A DNA stretch of 64,000 nucleotides from Malania oleifera. Taxonomy: Eukaryota; Streptophyta; Magnoliopsida; Santalales; Ximeniaceae. Positions 1-12,662 of this stretch are shown here, piece after piece. The first letter of the stretch is position 1. Every line of letters begins with the position of its first letter. The stretch is taken from assembly GCF_029873635.1 (NCBI RefSeq), contig NC_080423.1:93787691-93851690 (forward strand), read 5' to 3'. The notes under the pieces are model-generated. The model was not told the origin of the DNA. It did not search any database and saw only the letters and a list, made by a program, of their open reading frames with translations. A program made the translations under genes and the position numbers.

Positions 1-240
1 AATTTGTCGACGAGACGGCACCTTCATCGACGAACTAGCCACTCAGTTCATGGACGAAGCTCTAACTTCGTCGACAAACCCCATCCGGATATTTTCTTTG
101 GCTCGTTTGGTATTTCTTCGTTGACGACACTCTGAATTTCGATGACAAAGAACTGAAGGGACTTCGTCGACAAACATACTGCCGTCATCGACAAACCCTG
201 CTGTAATTCCCTTTTTACCCTTTTCTTATTTATTTTACGG
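1..240. mobile_element. LTR-like fragment with repeated GTCGACGA words
   Basis: This edge fragment carries at least seven copies of a short word close to TCGTCGACGAA or its degenerate forms (near 6, 28, 68, 118, 137, 162 and 183). The same word recurs in the U3 part of the LTR at 2292-4800 (2370-2520), so I infer that this is part of another LTR of a related type, cut by the window edge. No coding sequence is visible. It could also be simple satellite-like DNA. Confidence 0.4.
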
Positions 241-1161
241 GTTCAAGTCTCTACAATGGCAAAGCATACCAAGGTCAAGTATGAGTTGGGAGCTAGCTGC
301 AAAGGAGCTTCATTATAAAAGTGAAATACATTAGAAAAGAAAGGGGAAAACAACAGTCTAAGGCCTAAGTTAAGAAAGTCGGTGTATAGGCAGATCTCAA
401 TGGGACTTGGCTCTTGAGCGGACTCAAAGCTGGTGGGGCAGCCTAATTTGGATATTGTCAGGGATGGCAAATAAACGACGCACAGTATGCAAGTCTGCAG
501 GGGAGAGGTTTGATCGAGCATTCCTTACAGTAGTCAGAGGCATGGATTGAACCTCAGAAGAATTCATGAGGGTCAAGCTTTAAAAGGTCAAAAAGAAAAA
601 CAACTTACGTTGTTCAAAGATTTGGATAAACCGTGCCTATTTCCTATAGTTTACTAGGAACACATTCGAAGGAAAGGAAGAACACGAAGAACATTCAAAC
701 AGAATTTGAAGAACATTAAGAATGTGTGAAGAACAAAGCCAAAATAACACACACAATGCCAAAGAAAGCAAACAAAAGCAACGAAAGACACAAAGAGAAA
801 GGAGGACGGCGAAGAGTACCCAATAGAAACAAAGGGAACCTTTCAGTCGAGACAAGGAAGAAATGAGCAAGTGAACGCTTTTTATAGAGAAAAGTTAGCT
901 TGAATCTCCAAAAAGCACACATCACGAAAAGGCGAGAAACCATTAATTCATTTGCGTCTCGAGAAAATAATACAAGTCCCCATACAAGCAAGCAGTCCCA
1001 AGAAGATACATATCTTATCAGGTACAGACTCTGAACAGACGCATGCTGACAAAATTCTATATAACACGCATCCCAAGCAAATGGAACACCAAACAAATGT
1101 GCTTGAAACTCTGCAGGTACGTCCAAAAATAATGAAAGACCTTGAAACTTTGCAAGTACGG
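241..1161. other. Unassigned stretch, probably retroelement-derived
   Basis: I recognise no gene, domain or element end here. Short open frames on both strands have leucine/serine-rich or low-complexity translations without family motifs. It lies between an LTR-like fragment and a block of three minisatellites, so it is probably untranslated retroelement sequence. That is inference only. Confidence 0.4.
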
Positions 1162-1440
1162 CCCAACTGATGAGCAATGCTCGTGAGGCTTGAAAAGAGC
1201 CCAAAAGATGAGCACGACTCATTAGGCAAAGAAGACCAACCCAACTGATGAACAATGTTCATAAGGCCTGAAGACAGCCCAAAAGATGAGCATAAGTCAT
1301 TAGGCGAAGAAAACAGACCCAATTCATGAGCAATGCTCATGAAGCCTGAAAATAACCCAAAAGATGAGCATGACTCATTAGGAAAAGAAAATCGGCCCAA
1401 CTAATGAGTAACGCTCATAAGGCTTAAAGACAAAAGAGCT
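1162..1440. repeat. 78-bp minisatellite, about 3.6 copies
   Basis: Units starting with CCCAACTGATGAGCAATGCTC or a close variant begin at 1162, 1240, 1318 and 1396, giving an exact 78-bp spacing three times. Each unit also holds a second, partly related half (AAAGATGAGCATGACTCATTAGG), so the unit itself looks like an old duplication. The translation through it carries no recognisable domain. Confidence 0.85.
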
Positions 1441-1822
1441 GCTCGGCACAAAAATTCCCTTGAAGAGTTGCTCGGTACGAAAGTTCCCTCAAAGAGTTGC
1501 TCGGCACAAAAGTTCCCTCGAAGAGCTGTTCGGTACAAAAGTTCTCTTAAAGAGTTGCTCGACACAAAAATGCCCTTAAAGAGCTACTTGGTACAAAAGA
1601 CTCGCAAAGAGCTGTTCAACATAAAAAATGCCCTTGAAGAGCTGCTCGGCACAAAAGTGTCCTTGAAAAGCTGCTCAGCACAAAAAATGCCCTTGAAGAG
1701 CTGCTCGGCATAAAAATGCCCTCGAAGAGCTACTTGGCACAAAAGTTCCCTTGAAGAGCTGCTCAGCACAAAGTGCCCTCGAAAAGCTGCTCGGCATGAA
1801 ATTTCCTCAAAGAGTAGCTCGA
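1436..1822. repeat. 28-29-bp minisatellite, about 13 copies
   Basis: A unit of the form GAGCTGCTCGGCACAAAA plus a short GTTCCCTCGAA-like tail repeats about 13 times with a 28-29-bp period and substitutions scattered between copies. It follows the 78-bp array directly and shares the word GCTCGG with the array that follows it. Open frames crossing it are products of the repeat. Confidence 0.85.
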
Positions 1823-1849
1823 AAAAACGCAATGATCATGGCTCTGCAA

Positions 1850-2290
1850 GCGGCATTATCCCTAAACATCAGCTTGGATCTGTAGACACCCTCACGATTT
1901 AGGCTCGGCAAAGTTGGGCACATGTGATACAAGCTGAACAAGCCGCATTATCCCTAAACATCGACTCGGATCGGCCGACACCCTCAGGATTTCGACTCGG
2001 CAAAGTCATGCACACGTGATATCGGCTCAACAAGCCGCATTATCCCTAAACATTGGCTCGGATCAGCCGACACCCTCATGATTTCGGCTCTGCAAAGATG
2101 TGCACACGTGATACCGGCTGGCTCGGATAAGGAGCCATGCTGATGAGTTCTGCTCGACCAAGCCATATACATGATAAATTCGGCTCGGTTCAGCCAACAT
2201 TCTGACTAGTCCAGCTCGACAAAGCCGTGTGCACGTGAAAGCGGCTCGAATGAGCCGACAACGTAACTAGACTGGCTCGGCAAGTCGTTG
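1850..2290. repeat. 92-bp minisatellite, three clear and one to two worn copies
   Basis: The word GCCGCATTATCCCTAAACAT (first copy GCGGC) starts at 1850, 1942 and 2034, exactly 92 bp apart. Each unit continues with a GGCTCGGATCRGCCGACACC-like stretch and a CACACGTGATA word. After about 2125 the pattern decays into shorter GGCTCGG repeats until the LTR at 2292. The plant Tat/Ogre Gypsy lineage is known for hypervariable tandem repeats next to its LTRs; whether this block belongs to such an element cannot be told from here. Confidence 0.8.
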
Positions 2291-2291
2291 A

Positions 2292-3156
2292 TGTAGAGAC
2301 TTGGAAAATTTTAATTAATGAGAAAATAAAGAAAATAAGAAAGAAAATTTGAAAGGGCAACGCAGCAGGGACTCGTTGACGAGTGCTAGCCTTGTCGACG
2401 AGGAGATCCTAAAAGCCAGAAAATTTCATATTTAAAGGCGTGTCGACAAATCCCTTATTCTTGTCGACTAGTGCCTTTCTTTGACTCATCAATGAATAAT
2501 TTATTCTTGTCGACGAGTACAGCTAGGCCAACAGCCTATAAATAGGTCTTAAGTCTTTTATTTGTTAGAAAATTAAACATACTCTCTCTCTCTCTCTTAG
2601 GGCTACAAGCCCTCCCCCTTCTCTATTTGATTTCTCTCTGATTTCAGCTTGATTTGACGATCATACATCACCACAAGATTCTAGGGGTGATTCTCTGCAA
2701 GTCAATCAGAATGAATTCATGTTTTGGGCTTTCTAGGCACCACTCCAAAGTTAAGGTAAGGGTGAAAAATGTGTTAACTGCTTAGGATTTAACTAATTAA
2801 ATGGAGTGTGTAGGCCTAGGAAATACTAAAATAATTGTAATTATGGGATTGAGTTGATTGAACTAGGAAAATGTGATTTCAGGGTTTTGAGCTACAAAAC
2901 GCCGCGGGTTTGGGTTTTAGGATCTTCGCAGGAATTCTCTCAGTAAGCAGGTAAGGGAAATAAATTATAACAAATATTTTTGAGAAATGATTTGGTTGAT
3001 TTATCGTATATGAAAATGAAAATATGGTATATAGTTTTGGAATACTATGAAATGAATATTTTCCCAATGCTTATTATATTATGATTATCAATTAAAAAAA
3101 ATTGTGCGACATGAGTAATATGAAATAACCGTTTTATATTGGGAATGAGCTTTATA

Positions 3157-3194
<38 letters not shown>

Positions 3195-4800
3195 GCATTG
3201 AGAAATAATGATATGAGTTATACAGATGTTTTATACGGAAATGAAACATGAGTTATTGATATGTTTGATATGGATATAAAGATATGTTTTTATAGAATAG
3301 AGGATATATGTATTTATTCAGTAATAATGAAACGAGATACATATATACGTTTTTTACTACAAAATGATGAAAATGTGTTATATAGATATGTTTTCAATGA
3401 GAAACGATGAAATATGATATACAGTTATGTTTCTATTGAGAAATGATGGTATATGAGAAATACAAATATGTTTTATACTGAAAATGATGATATGTGACAT
3501 ATACAGAGATGTGTTACACAGAAATGATGAGATGAGAATTATATAGAAATAATGAGAATTACAGAAATGATGAAATGGGAACACATAAATATGGAAATGA
3601 GAACCCTAATGGACCATAGTATACAGAGCACGGTACCGTTGCTAGCATTGTGTTAGTGCAACTACACAGCTTGCATAACATGTAGAGAGACAGTTGATTG
3701 GGCCTGTGAAGGGTTGTGTTACACCCTGAGGTCTGGACCAGGACTGGGTAGGCCAATTGTACTACAAACACGTTTTCTATTTTGATTTAACTAGGTAGGC
3801 CAACCATGGTTAGGTCTAACCTTTGGGCCACACAACCTGGTCATGTGGGGCGATACATGATGATGTGATTATCCTCAGGATGGTTTCTCATTACAGACGC
3901 GAAAATGAACCACCATGAGCTACAGACGCGTAGTGTATTTTATACTAATGGATGCTCATGAGCTAGAAAATGTTTATGAAAAGTGAAAAGTAAAATGATC
4001 AGTCATAAGTTACAGACGCGTAGTGTATTTTATACTGGTGGATACTCATGAGGTTGACTATGAAAATGAGATATGATATGATAAATGAACAGCCATGGGT
4101 TACAGACGTGTTGTGTTATATGTTGGTGGATACACATGAGCTAGAATATGATTATGAATATGAGAAATGAAAGAGTACATATATGATATAAGAAATGAAT
4201 ATGTATACGATATGAGATATGAAAGCTTATGTATATGATTATGAAAATGATATGAAAGTTTATGACACTATGTTCTATATTTATGATTATGAGTACATAT
4301 CGGTATATTTTCTCAATTGTTATAATTATTTAAATGAATGTGATGATATATTAAAACTCATGTGCCACACACTATCAATAATTTATTCTGTCTTACTGAG
4401 AGGTGTCTCACCTAGAATTTAAACATTTCAGGAAACCAAGATAGACAAGCAGAGAGAGCTTCGAGGGAGAGGAGACCATAGTACCCTAGTAGTCAAGGTA
4501 AGCATTTTTGAGTTGGGATGTGTTTTGTATGACTCCTAGAGTATTTTGTAGATTTTTGGGGGAATGTATATGGATTTTTGTAAGTAAGGATGAATAGAAC
4601 TCTGGTATTTGTATTTGGGATGGTGTATATATCAATTTCCGTTGTTTGGTATACTTTTATGAGATGGACTGATCACCCAGTACACTATTTTGGGTTGGGT
4701 CATGTTGATATATGGTATCAGGGATATGTGGTAAATGATGGAATATTATTGTGTATTATTATATGGAAAAAAAAAATGGTAAGAAAATCGGGTCGTCACA
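2292..4800 (+). mobile_element. Gypsy-type LTR (about 2.5 kb), 5' LTR
   Basis: The LTR starts TGTAGAGAC and ends GGTCGTCACA at 4800. It is followed at once by a primer-binding-site-like TTGGTATCAAAACCTAGG, which places it as a 5' LTR on the plus strand. Length and this end sequence resemble the Del/Tekay group of Ty3-Gypsy elements. Inside are GTCGACGA-type words (2370-2520), a TATAAATA box at 2537-2544 just after them, a CT microsatellite (2580-2600), a TA run (3160-3190) and three 90-bp tandem units beginning TACAGACGCG or close to it at 3921, 4011 and 4101. No matching 3' LTR lies in the window. Confidence 0.65.
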
Positions 4801-5790
4801 AATTGGTATCAAAACCTAGGTTGCTAGGTTCTGCAAACATCAACGAAATACAATACTAGAGTATTGGAATGGATCTTGATGAGAGTAGGAGATGGGTAGA
4901 TTAGTATTTGAGTTAGTTATTGTTGGAGGATAAGTACGCACAATAAGTATCTCATTTTTTAATTATACAAGTCATACCAAGTATTTTACCAAACTTAACT
5001 TGTAATTAGACTACTGTTAAGTAACAATAGCAGATGATGATGAGACGAAGACTACTTTTGTGACATAGTAAGGGCTTTTAAGGTCTTGGTAATGTCCTTC
5101 GGGTTAGGTAATGTGGCCAACTACTTTCTCTATGTCAATGAATCAAGTCTTTCATGATATCTCAACGAGTTTGATGTGCATACCTCAACAATATTGTCTA
5201 CGCTTCTACTATGGAATACCATCAAGATTGTCTATAGAAGATATTCAATAGGTGAAAGGAGAAAAGCTTATCATAAATGTTCCTTTATTTAAAAGAGTTT
5301 TAGATTTTTTGGCTATGCAATTGAACAAGGCCACATATGGATGGATATAGAAAAAGGTAAAGCTACTCAAGATTGGAAGATTCCAATGAAAGAAAAAGAT
5401 TTGAGCTCCTTTCTTGGACTCACCAACTACTACTACAAATCTACTAATCGAACTATTAAAGAATTACAAGGTGGAATGTTCCTCAATTATAACTACTCCT
5501 AACACATCATTTACTGCCACGAGTTATGCACATCCTTCATCATCAACTCCTTAATCTTTGACCATCGCCCACCAATTCTACCATCAAATGTGAAAATCAA
5601 CTAATATTTAGTTTTATGGGTTATGCATATCCTTCTTAATTAAATCCTCGATCTATCGCCAATGGCCAAGGAAGTCCAATCATATTGAGGGCCAAATTTT
5701 AGGAGTAGACTTCTTAAGCATGCTTATCATTTTTGTATATTGTAACTACTATTATTCTTTCACAGTGCATATATGACTCAAGGTGAAAAA
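4801..5790 (+). mobile_element. Gypsy internal remnant with reverse-transcriptase traces
   Basis: Downstream of the primer site the sequence is mostly decayed. From about 5030 to 5480, in plus orientation, it shows reverse-transcriptase traces of Ty3-Gypsy type: a FGL-like core, then words resembling MNQVFHDYL, and later FLGLTNYYY, matching the conserved FLGLANYYRRF block. The element is broken and heavily shortened; little of gag, protease or integrase can be recognised. I infer that it belongs with the LTR just upstream, though the gap between them is much shorter than a complete element would need. Confidence 0.55.
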
Positions 5791-6876
5791 CTATTGCAAG
5801 TAAAAAAGATCATGTCCTGGGGAGGGGGGGAGGTTTACTCTGAAAATTGAATAAGATAACTAATTAGAAAGCTACCCTAGCAGAAAATCTTCACCTGCCC
5901 ATACAAGCCATGTGCAGGTGTAAAGAAAAAAAAGCACAGTATTAAAGAGTCATAATTATTGGTAATAAAAGAAAAAGCATGTAGACTGGTTTCATTTTTT
6001 TTTTGGGTACTTTTACCATTAAGGCTCCTTCATAGTCATTGTCTTCTTTTCTACGTTTTAAAAAGTCAATTTTGGTTCCAAACCAACATTTAAAAAATTA
6101 TTGTTGAGAGTCTGAATTGTATAACTCTTATTCACATAATAATTTCGTTAATGATGTATTTAGGAGCATGACATTTGAACCTAAAATTTGAATTTGAGAA
6201 TTTGAGTGAATTTGGATAGAATTTAATAAATTTTATTATATTTTGTCTAAATTCATAAATCTAAATCTTAGACTTCTCCCAAACATAGACTAAAGAAATT
6301 TATCTTCTTCAATGGAGTTAAGAAATAAACTAAATAACTTTTAAAAAGTAGTACTTAAAAATTCAAATAATTATAATAGTCAGTTTTTTTTTTTTTTTTT
6401 TAAGAAAGCAATCTACTAATCGAAATAGGATAGTACTCTATAATGCAAAATTTTAAGAACTATGCAAAAAAGGAGACAAAATTAATGAGACTGTGAGAGG
6501 AGTGTTGTTTTAGGCATTTATTCAAACACCTAAGATGAATATTGAAGAAATCCAAGCTTAACATTTTTTTATTTTTTTTTTGCATAAAAATTAGGAAGGA
6601 GTTTATTGTTTAACAATCATTTTGTGGTAAAAATTATTAAAGAATGAAGAAGACACAGATAAATAGCCTGATAACATAAAAATAATTTATATTAAACTAA
6701 ATATAATGAAAGGGTGAGAGGAAGATTTATAGATTAAAAGCACTGAATCCTTTATAAATAGGATTGATGGTGTTGTATGAATGATCCATAAACTCGCAAT
6801 TGAAGACCAATTTTGAAGATGAAATGAAAATTTGTAGATTTAACATTATATAATGTATGCATTTGCAATTGTGTAT
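5791..6876. other. Gene-free AT-rich stretch with one MITE
   Basis: No gene seen. It holds several oligo-T runs (about 5995, 6385, 6570) and one small inverted-repeat element listed separately. The rest is unassigned AT-rich intergenic DNA. Confidence 0.5.
6160..6292. mobile_element. MITE, copy 1 of a three-copy family
   Basis: Roughly the first 55 bp (TTAGGAGCATGACATTTGAA onward) and the reverse complement of the last 55 bp (TGTTTGGGAGAAGTCTAAGA onward) are similar and share the word ATTTAGATTT or AAATTTGAATTT. Two further copies with the same terminal words occur at 35070-35198 and 63783-63933. This is a foldback element with no coding capacity. Superfamily undecided: target duplication is not clear. 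Confidence 0.5.
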
Positions 6877-9800
6877 CGTTGGGGATGTAACTCATATTTT
6901 GAGTGGAATGCATGCACCAGGGGAAAGTATCATGAAGCAAGGAACATGAGAGAGGTTTGTAGGATGGCAGGTGTGAGGGCGAACCATTGACGATTTGGGT
7001 ATAACCATCAATGGTTTGGGTGTAACCGTTGATGGTTTCAGGCAGTGCTGTAGGGTATTCTTCTCGGCTTCAAACCATCAACGGTTACGCTCGCAGATGT
7101 CATAGATTTTTGAATCGGAGATCAGTAGATTGAGATATTTTGGAGGATTTTCCTCCAGGGGATCACTAAAGAAGTGTTTTAGATTAAGTAGAAGTATTAT
7201 GTATGTATTATATTAGTATTTAATCATAATTATGTAACCTTAGTTAGATAAACTTTGTAAGCTTCATTGTGATAGTGAAAAACAGCTATTGCTCCCGTGG
7301 ACGTAGGCAAATTGTTAAACCATGTAAATTCTTGTGTCTTTGGTTATTGCTTTCATTGATTCTCATTGTTGAGTGATTTCTTGTTTAGTATAGTTCATCA
7401 TTGAGTGTTTGTTTGCTTGTTCCATTGATTGTTTAGTGAGTTCGTATGAGGCCTTACGCTGCACACACTTGGTATCAACAATTGGTATAAGAGCGCTGAT
7501 TGTTTGCACAACAATTGGTATCAGCGCTATTGGTTCGCAATTGTTGGGATTTCTTCAGCGAGGTTCGAGGTTGGTAAGTTCGATGGAATGGGGAACTTCA
7601 AGCTTTGGTAGAGGAGGGTGAAGGACTTGCTAGTGCAACAAGAGATGGTGAAGGGTCTATATGGAAAGAAGCCGGAAAGCATGGATGACACAAGTTGGAA
7701 GGAGATAAAGATGAGAGCTGTGTCAACTATCAGGTTATGTCTAACTGATGACGTGTTGTATCACATATGGATGAGAAATTGCCAACAGCGGTTTGACTGA
7801 AATTGGAGCGTCGATACATGTTTAAGTCATTGACGAACAAGTTGTATCTTAAGCAAAAAATTTTTTGGCTTAAGATGGCAGAGGGTTCAGACTTGACTCA
7901 TCACATCAATACATTCAATCAGATCATTAGTGATCTAGGGTGAGTTGATTGTGAAGTTTAAGGAAAAGAACAAAGCGTTGATGCTGTTGAATTCCCTACC
8001 TACGTTGCCTACATACAAGAATCTGGTTATGACGCTGACTTGGGGAAAAGAAACCCTGGAGTTGGAGGACATCATGAGTGCATTGCTAGGATTCCATTAG
8101 AGGAATAAGGCCAGTAATGAGGGTTCCTATGGCGAAGGGCTCGTGGCGAAGGGTAATCAAGATCATGGGAGAGGCGAGTCCTAGAGCGGATTGAGTGTAG
8201 TAAAACTTAATTGCAATCCACGAGGAGGAAGGACGTTCGCTGTATTAAGTGTGGGAAAAGCTTAAGAGGGTTGAAGAAGGGTACTCGAGGAGCAGTGATT
8301 GTGAGATGCTTTCTGTTTCATCAAGTTCACAATGCCTCATGGATTCTTGGATCCTATACTTGGTATGTTCTTTTCACATGACGCTAAACAAAACCTAGTT
8401 CACCTCTTACAGATTGGTGAGTTTTGATTTCATTCTAATGAGAAATGATGTTGCATGCAAAGTTGTCAGAATGGGGGATATCAGGATCAAAGTGTTTGAT
8501 GTTGTGGTAAGGACGTTATATGGTGTAAGACATGTACCCGATCTATGGAAGAATGTCATATCATTGGGTACTTTGGAGTGTAACAGGTATAGTTACAAAT
8601 CTGAACGTGGGACAATGATGGCGTGTAAAGGTATTTTGATGGTGATAAAAAGACAAAGGATAATAGGGAATCTCTATAAACTGCTGGGTAACACAGCTGT
8701 AGGTGGGGCTACAAGTAAAAGTTCTGAGTCAGATAATACCATTTTGTGTAAACCAACTACACACAAAACGAAGGGTATTCTTAACTACATTGTTATGGAT
8801 ATTTGGTGACTAATGAGGGAAGCATCACGACTTGGACATGGGTACTTTGTGAGGTTATCATGAAAGGTCTGGGGGTATCTCATGCGACATAAGTTGGAGA
8901 TGTTTGTCAGGTGTAACTTGTAACTAAGGTGGAGTACCAAACCGGGAGAGAGTTCCTCTGGTCAAACATTGATTCCGAGTATGCTGGCGTTAAAGGAGTT
9001 TTACGTGCATGACATGGTGTATGCAGGGCTTGTAAGGAATTTCTTGTAAACTTAGTGAGCATGGTGGGTTTCTCGATTAATCGATCGCCAAAAGTATCAC
9101 TTTATGGGAGAGTTGCAAGAGAGGCTTAGACAAGTTATGCGGTAGACTTATTTGGTTTGGCAGAGTTTGGAGGTCCAACTATGCACGTTTCTAGTAAGGT
9201 CGGATCTAGGCTTGGCGTGATGTCTAGACGGTACATATTTCTAGAGTATAATAAAGATGAGTTCAAGATGGGTGATTTAATGGCAAACATTGTGGCAATT
9301 AGCGGAGACATGGTTTTAGGTGTTAAAACCATGGGACAACGTACTCAGGTAGATGAATAGAAATGGGTGCTAAAATGCTGCAGCAGCAACGAGCATGTTG
9401 TGCAAGTGGAGTTAGAGACTCGGGGCAAAAGTGGAGGGAGTTCTAACTCATGAGACTTGTAGTATCACAGTCTAAACGGTAGCTGAAAGGAGATTGTGAT
9501 GTAGGTGGAGTTACAGACTTAGGGCAGAGATGAAATTGGTCATAATACAGGGACTTCAAGATCAAGAGACCAGCAGGATCACAATGGGCTTAGAGGCACT
9601 ATCAAGCCACCGCCCATATATAAAGGTTTGATGTCTTATGCATCCATTACTACCAGGATGGATCTTATTACCTTTTAAGAGGTAGTGCACGACCAAGAGA
9701 AGGGTAGGTGGATGCGTGCCATGGTGGAGGAGATGAAGTTACTGTATAAGAATCAAATGTGGGGTTTGGTGAAGCTCCTAGAGGGGGAGAGGGAGATAGG

Positions 9801-12662
9801 ATGCAAGACGGCAATTATTCTGTTGTTTTATATGAGAGACATGCATATTATTGGGAAGGTTTCGACTAAGGTAAATCAGTTGGGGACTCTATTAAGAAAG
9901 GAAGTTGACATGAAAGTTTTGGGTGTTTCCAAGAGTATTCTTGGGTTGGAGATTCACAAGTATAAAGCTATAAGGAGATTGAGATTATCTCAGGGTGGTT
10001 ATGTGGACAAAACTATAAGGAGAGTGTGGTTATCTCAGGGTGGTTTTGTGGATCAGGTGTTGGAGTGGTTTAGTATAGTTAATGTTAAACCGGTCACCGA
10101 TATACCATTGGCGAATCTAAGTAAACAGTCTACTGCTCAATACTCAAGGATGGATGGTGATATTTGGGACGCATCAAAGGTTTCCTATGCCGGTGCAGTG
10201 GGGTACTTTGGCGGGCAATAGAAGTGATCCATCAATTGTGAGGTTCGTGGATGGAGACTACACAGGGGACTTAGATGACAAGAGGCATACAATGGGGTAT
10301 GTTGTGGGAAGGCCTAATTGTTGGAAGTCCAGGATACATTCTCAAGTTGCACTAATTACAATTGGATCGAAGTATTTGGCAGTGGCTGATGCGGCTAAGG
10401 TAGACTTATGGTTTAGAGGATCGTTCAATGAGTTGAGTGTTCATTTAGGTGGAGTTCCTATTAACATGGTCAATTTCAAGCATTGCTTGGACTTGGTTTA
10501 CGTCTCCAGGAGTTAGACAGGAGGCGACCCCAATTTATTGGCTCGGGTGGAGCAACGGGGTTATACTTTCGGAATTCTCCTAGGTGATTGTTAGCCTTAG
10601 TGGCTACATAATTATATTTGATGTATTTTGATGATATCAACTAATTTTGCAGTTCCTTTTTAACCTATATTTGCAGATAAAGTTAGTACAAGTATAAGTG
10701 ACAAAGACATAAAGGTACTGGATTAAATGCAAAGATCAAGTGGACATTCGAGTAGGAAAGATCAAAGTGGACACTCACTTGGAAAAACTCAAAGCACATC
10801 CAACAAAGTCATAATGTAATAGGGAGTGTTTGAGGTAGGAACTACTGTAACTCTTGCGGTATTGTTTCATGCAAGATCATTGAGCAAAAGTTGAGCAAAT
10901 GCATTTCATATTAGGTTATAAAGTATTTAAGATATCACCAATATATAAGTTCTACACTTATGAGTTTTCAAAGAACAAAACAAAGAGCTTTATCATATAT
11001 TCACTATATTTTCATAAAGGACAAGTTTTAAGCAATCTTAGCATTATAGACTTTCATAAACTTGGTTTCGGTTGGGTTAAAACCTCATTCATGCACTTTA
11101 AAATCAAGTTAATGAAGAAACTGGGAAAACCGTCGACGATTTGGCCCAGGTGCATCGACGACTTCAAGTAGAGAGTTAAAAGAAATTTGGCCTGAATGAA
11201 ACCGTCCACAGTCTGAGCAAACCACTGATGGTTTGGGGGAAACCGTCAATGATTTGGGGAATCCGTCGACGGTTTGCGTCGGGATTTTGAACCCAACGAC
11301 TATAAACGACTAGTTTTCAAAGTAATCAATTATTTTATAAGCTCAACGGCCGTAAAATGGCTAGTAGCTCAATTTGCCTATAAATACAAGTTCGGAGACT
11401 TGTTTAAACATTGATTTAGTAACTGCATATCATTTGCAAGCACACTGCATTTTAGTTCATCATCTTTATGCTCAACATCTCTCTTGCTCTTCAATCTTGT
11501 TGTAATTCACTACTTTGAGAGAGTTGTGTGAGGATTTCATTGTATCAAATATCAGCTCATTCAAGAAGCATTGTATTTGTAAATCAAATTCATCTTTTTG
11601 TTGTATAAGGGTTCTTGGTACCTAATTCAATGGGTTCTTGGTGAATCAAAGTGTAAGGGTTTTTGGTGAACAAAATTGCAAGAGTTCTTGGTGAACCTTG
11701 TTGAAAGGCTCTTAGGGAGCGAAAGAGATTTTTTCCCATGTGTAAAGGTTTCTCTGCTAGTGAAGGAGATTGTTTAGCGGATTGTGGATACCTTGAGTGT
11801 GACTCAAGGCGTGGACGTAGGCAAGGGGCCGAACCACGTAAACATCGGTGTTAAGTTTTTCTTCCCTTCTTTTTATTTTATATCTTGTGTATGTTTTTCC
11901 TTGTATATATTGTGATATAATCATTTGTATCTTGTCAAGATTTCTTATTTTGTATAGATAAGCTAAAATACGTAAAAAGAGTTTATTCACCCCCCTTTAG
12001 ACTCGACTCTAGGGCCAATAGTGGTGAATATTTGCCAAAGTGGAGATTGTTGGGAATATGGCTCATATTTTGAGTGGAATGCATGCACCAGGGGAAAGCA
12101 TCGTAAAACGAGGAACAAACGAGAGATTTGTAGGATGACGGGTTTAAGGGTAAACCGTCTATGGTTTGGGTGTAATCGTTGATGGTTTCAGACAGTGCTG
12201 CAAGGTATTCTTCTTGACTTCAAACCGTTGATAGTTACACTCGCAGATGTCATAGATTTTCAAATCGGAGATCAGTACATTGAGAGATTTTGAAGGATTT
12301 TCCTCTAGGAGATCGCTACAGAAGTGTTTTAGGTTATGTAGAAGTATTCTATACGTATTAGATTAGTATTTAATAATTATTATGTAACCCTAGTTTGATA
12401 AGCTTTGTAAGCTTCGTTGTGATAGTGAAAATCAATCGCTGCTCCTGTGGATGTAGGCAAATTGCCGAACTACGTAAATTCTTGTGTCTTTGGTTATTGC
12501 TTTCATTGATTCTCATTGTTAGGTGATTGCTTGTTTAGTATAGTTCATCATTGAGTGCTTGCTTACTTATTCCATTGATTGTTTAATGAGTTCGTGTAAG
12601 GTCTTTCGCTGCGCACACTCGGTATCAACAATTGGTATCAAAGCGCCGATTGTTTGCACAAC
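6877..12662 (+). mobile_element. Copia element fossil with two LTRs, broken
   Basis: Two related LTRs (about 6877-7480 and 12048-12630) flank plus-strand Copia remains. Visible parts, in Copia order, are gag-like sequence (about 7560-7960), a zinc-knuckle trace (about 8240), protease-region sequence (8330-8600), weak integrase traces, reverse transcriptase (9680-10220) and RNase H (10230-10516). A primer site of initiator-Met type follows the first LTR, and an AAGTGGAGAT polypurine-like tract precedes the second. The second LTR is itself followed by a primer-site copy and about 30 bp of leader, so the unit ends in LTR plus leader rather than LTR alone. It is clearly broken in many places and carries a long solo LTR insertion at 10588-12022. 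An old copy. Confidence 0.75.
10588..12022 (+). mobile_element. Solo LTR (about 1.4 kb) inserted in the Copia fossil
   Basis: GGTGA flanks both sides (10583-10587 and 12023-12027), and joining the flanks restores the uninterrupted 3' end of the host Copia, so this is a clean insertion. The insert begins close to TGTTAGCC and ends near GGGCCAATA. It has repeated CCGTCGACGGTTT-like words at 11130-11280, a TATAAATA box at 11379-11386 and the GTGGACGTAGGC motif (11810) often seen in plant LTR R/U5 regions. It has no coding sequence. The family is probably Copia or Gypsy with long LTRs; I cannot decide. Confidence 0.65.

Noticed and set aside
1436-1822. CRISPR-like array of about 29-bp repeats
   Set aside because: The units follow one another without unique spacers, and the window is a plant nuclear genome. 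It is a minisatellite.
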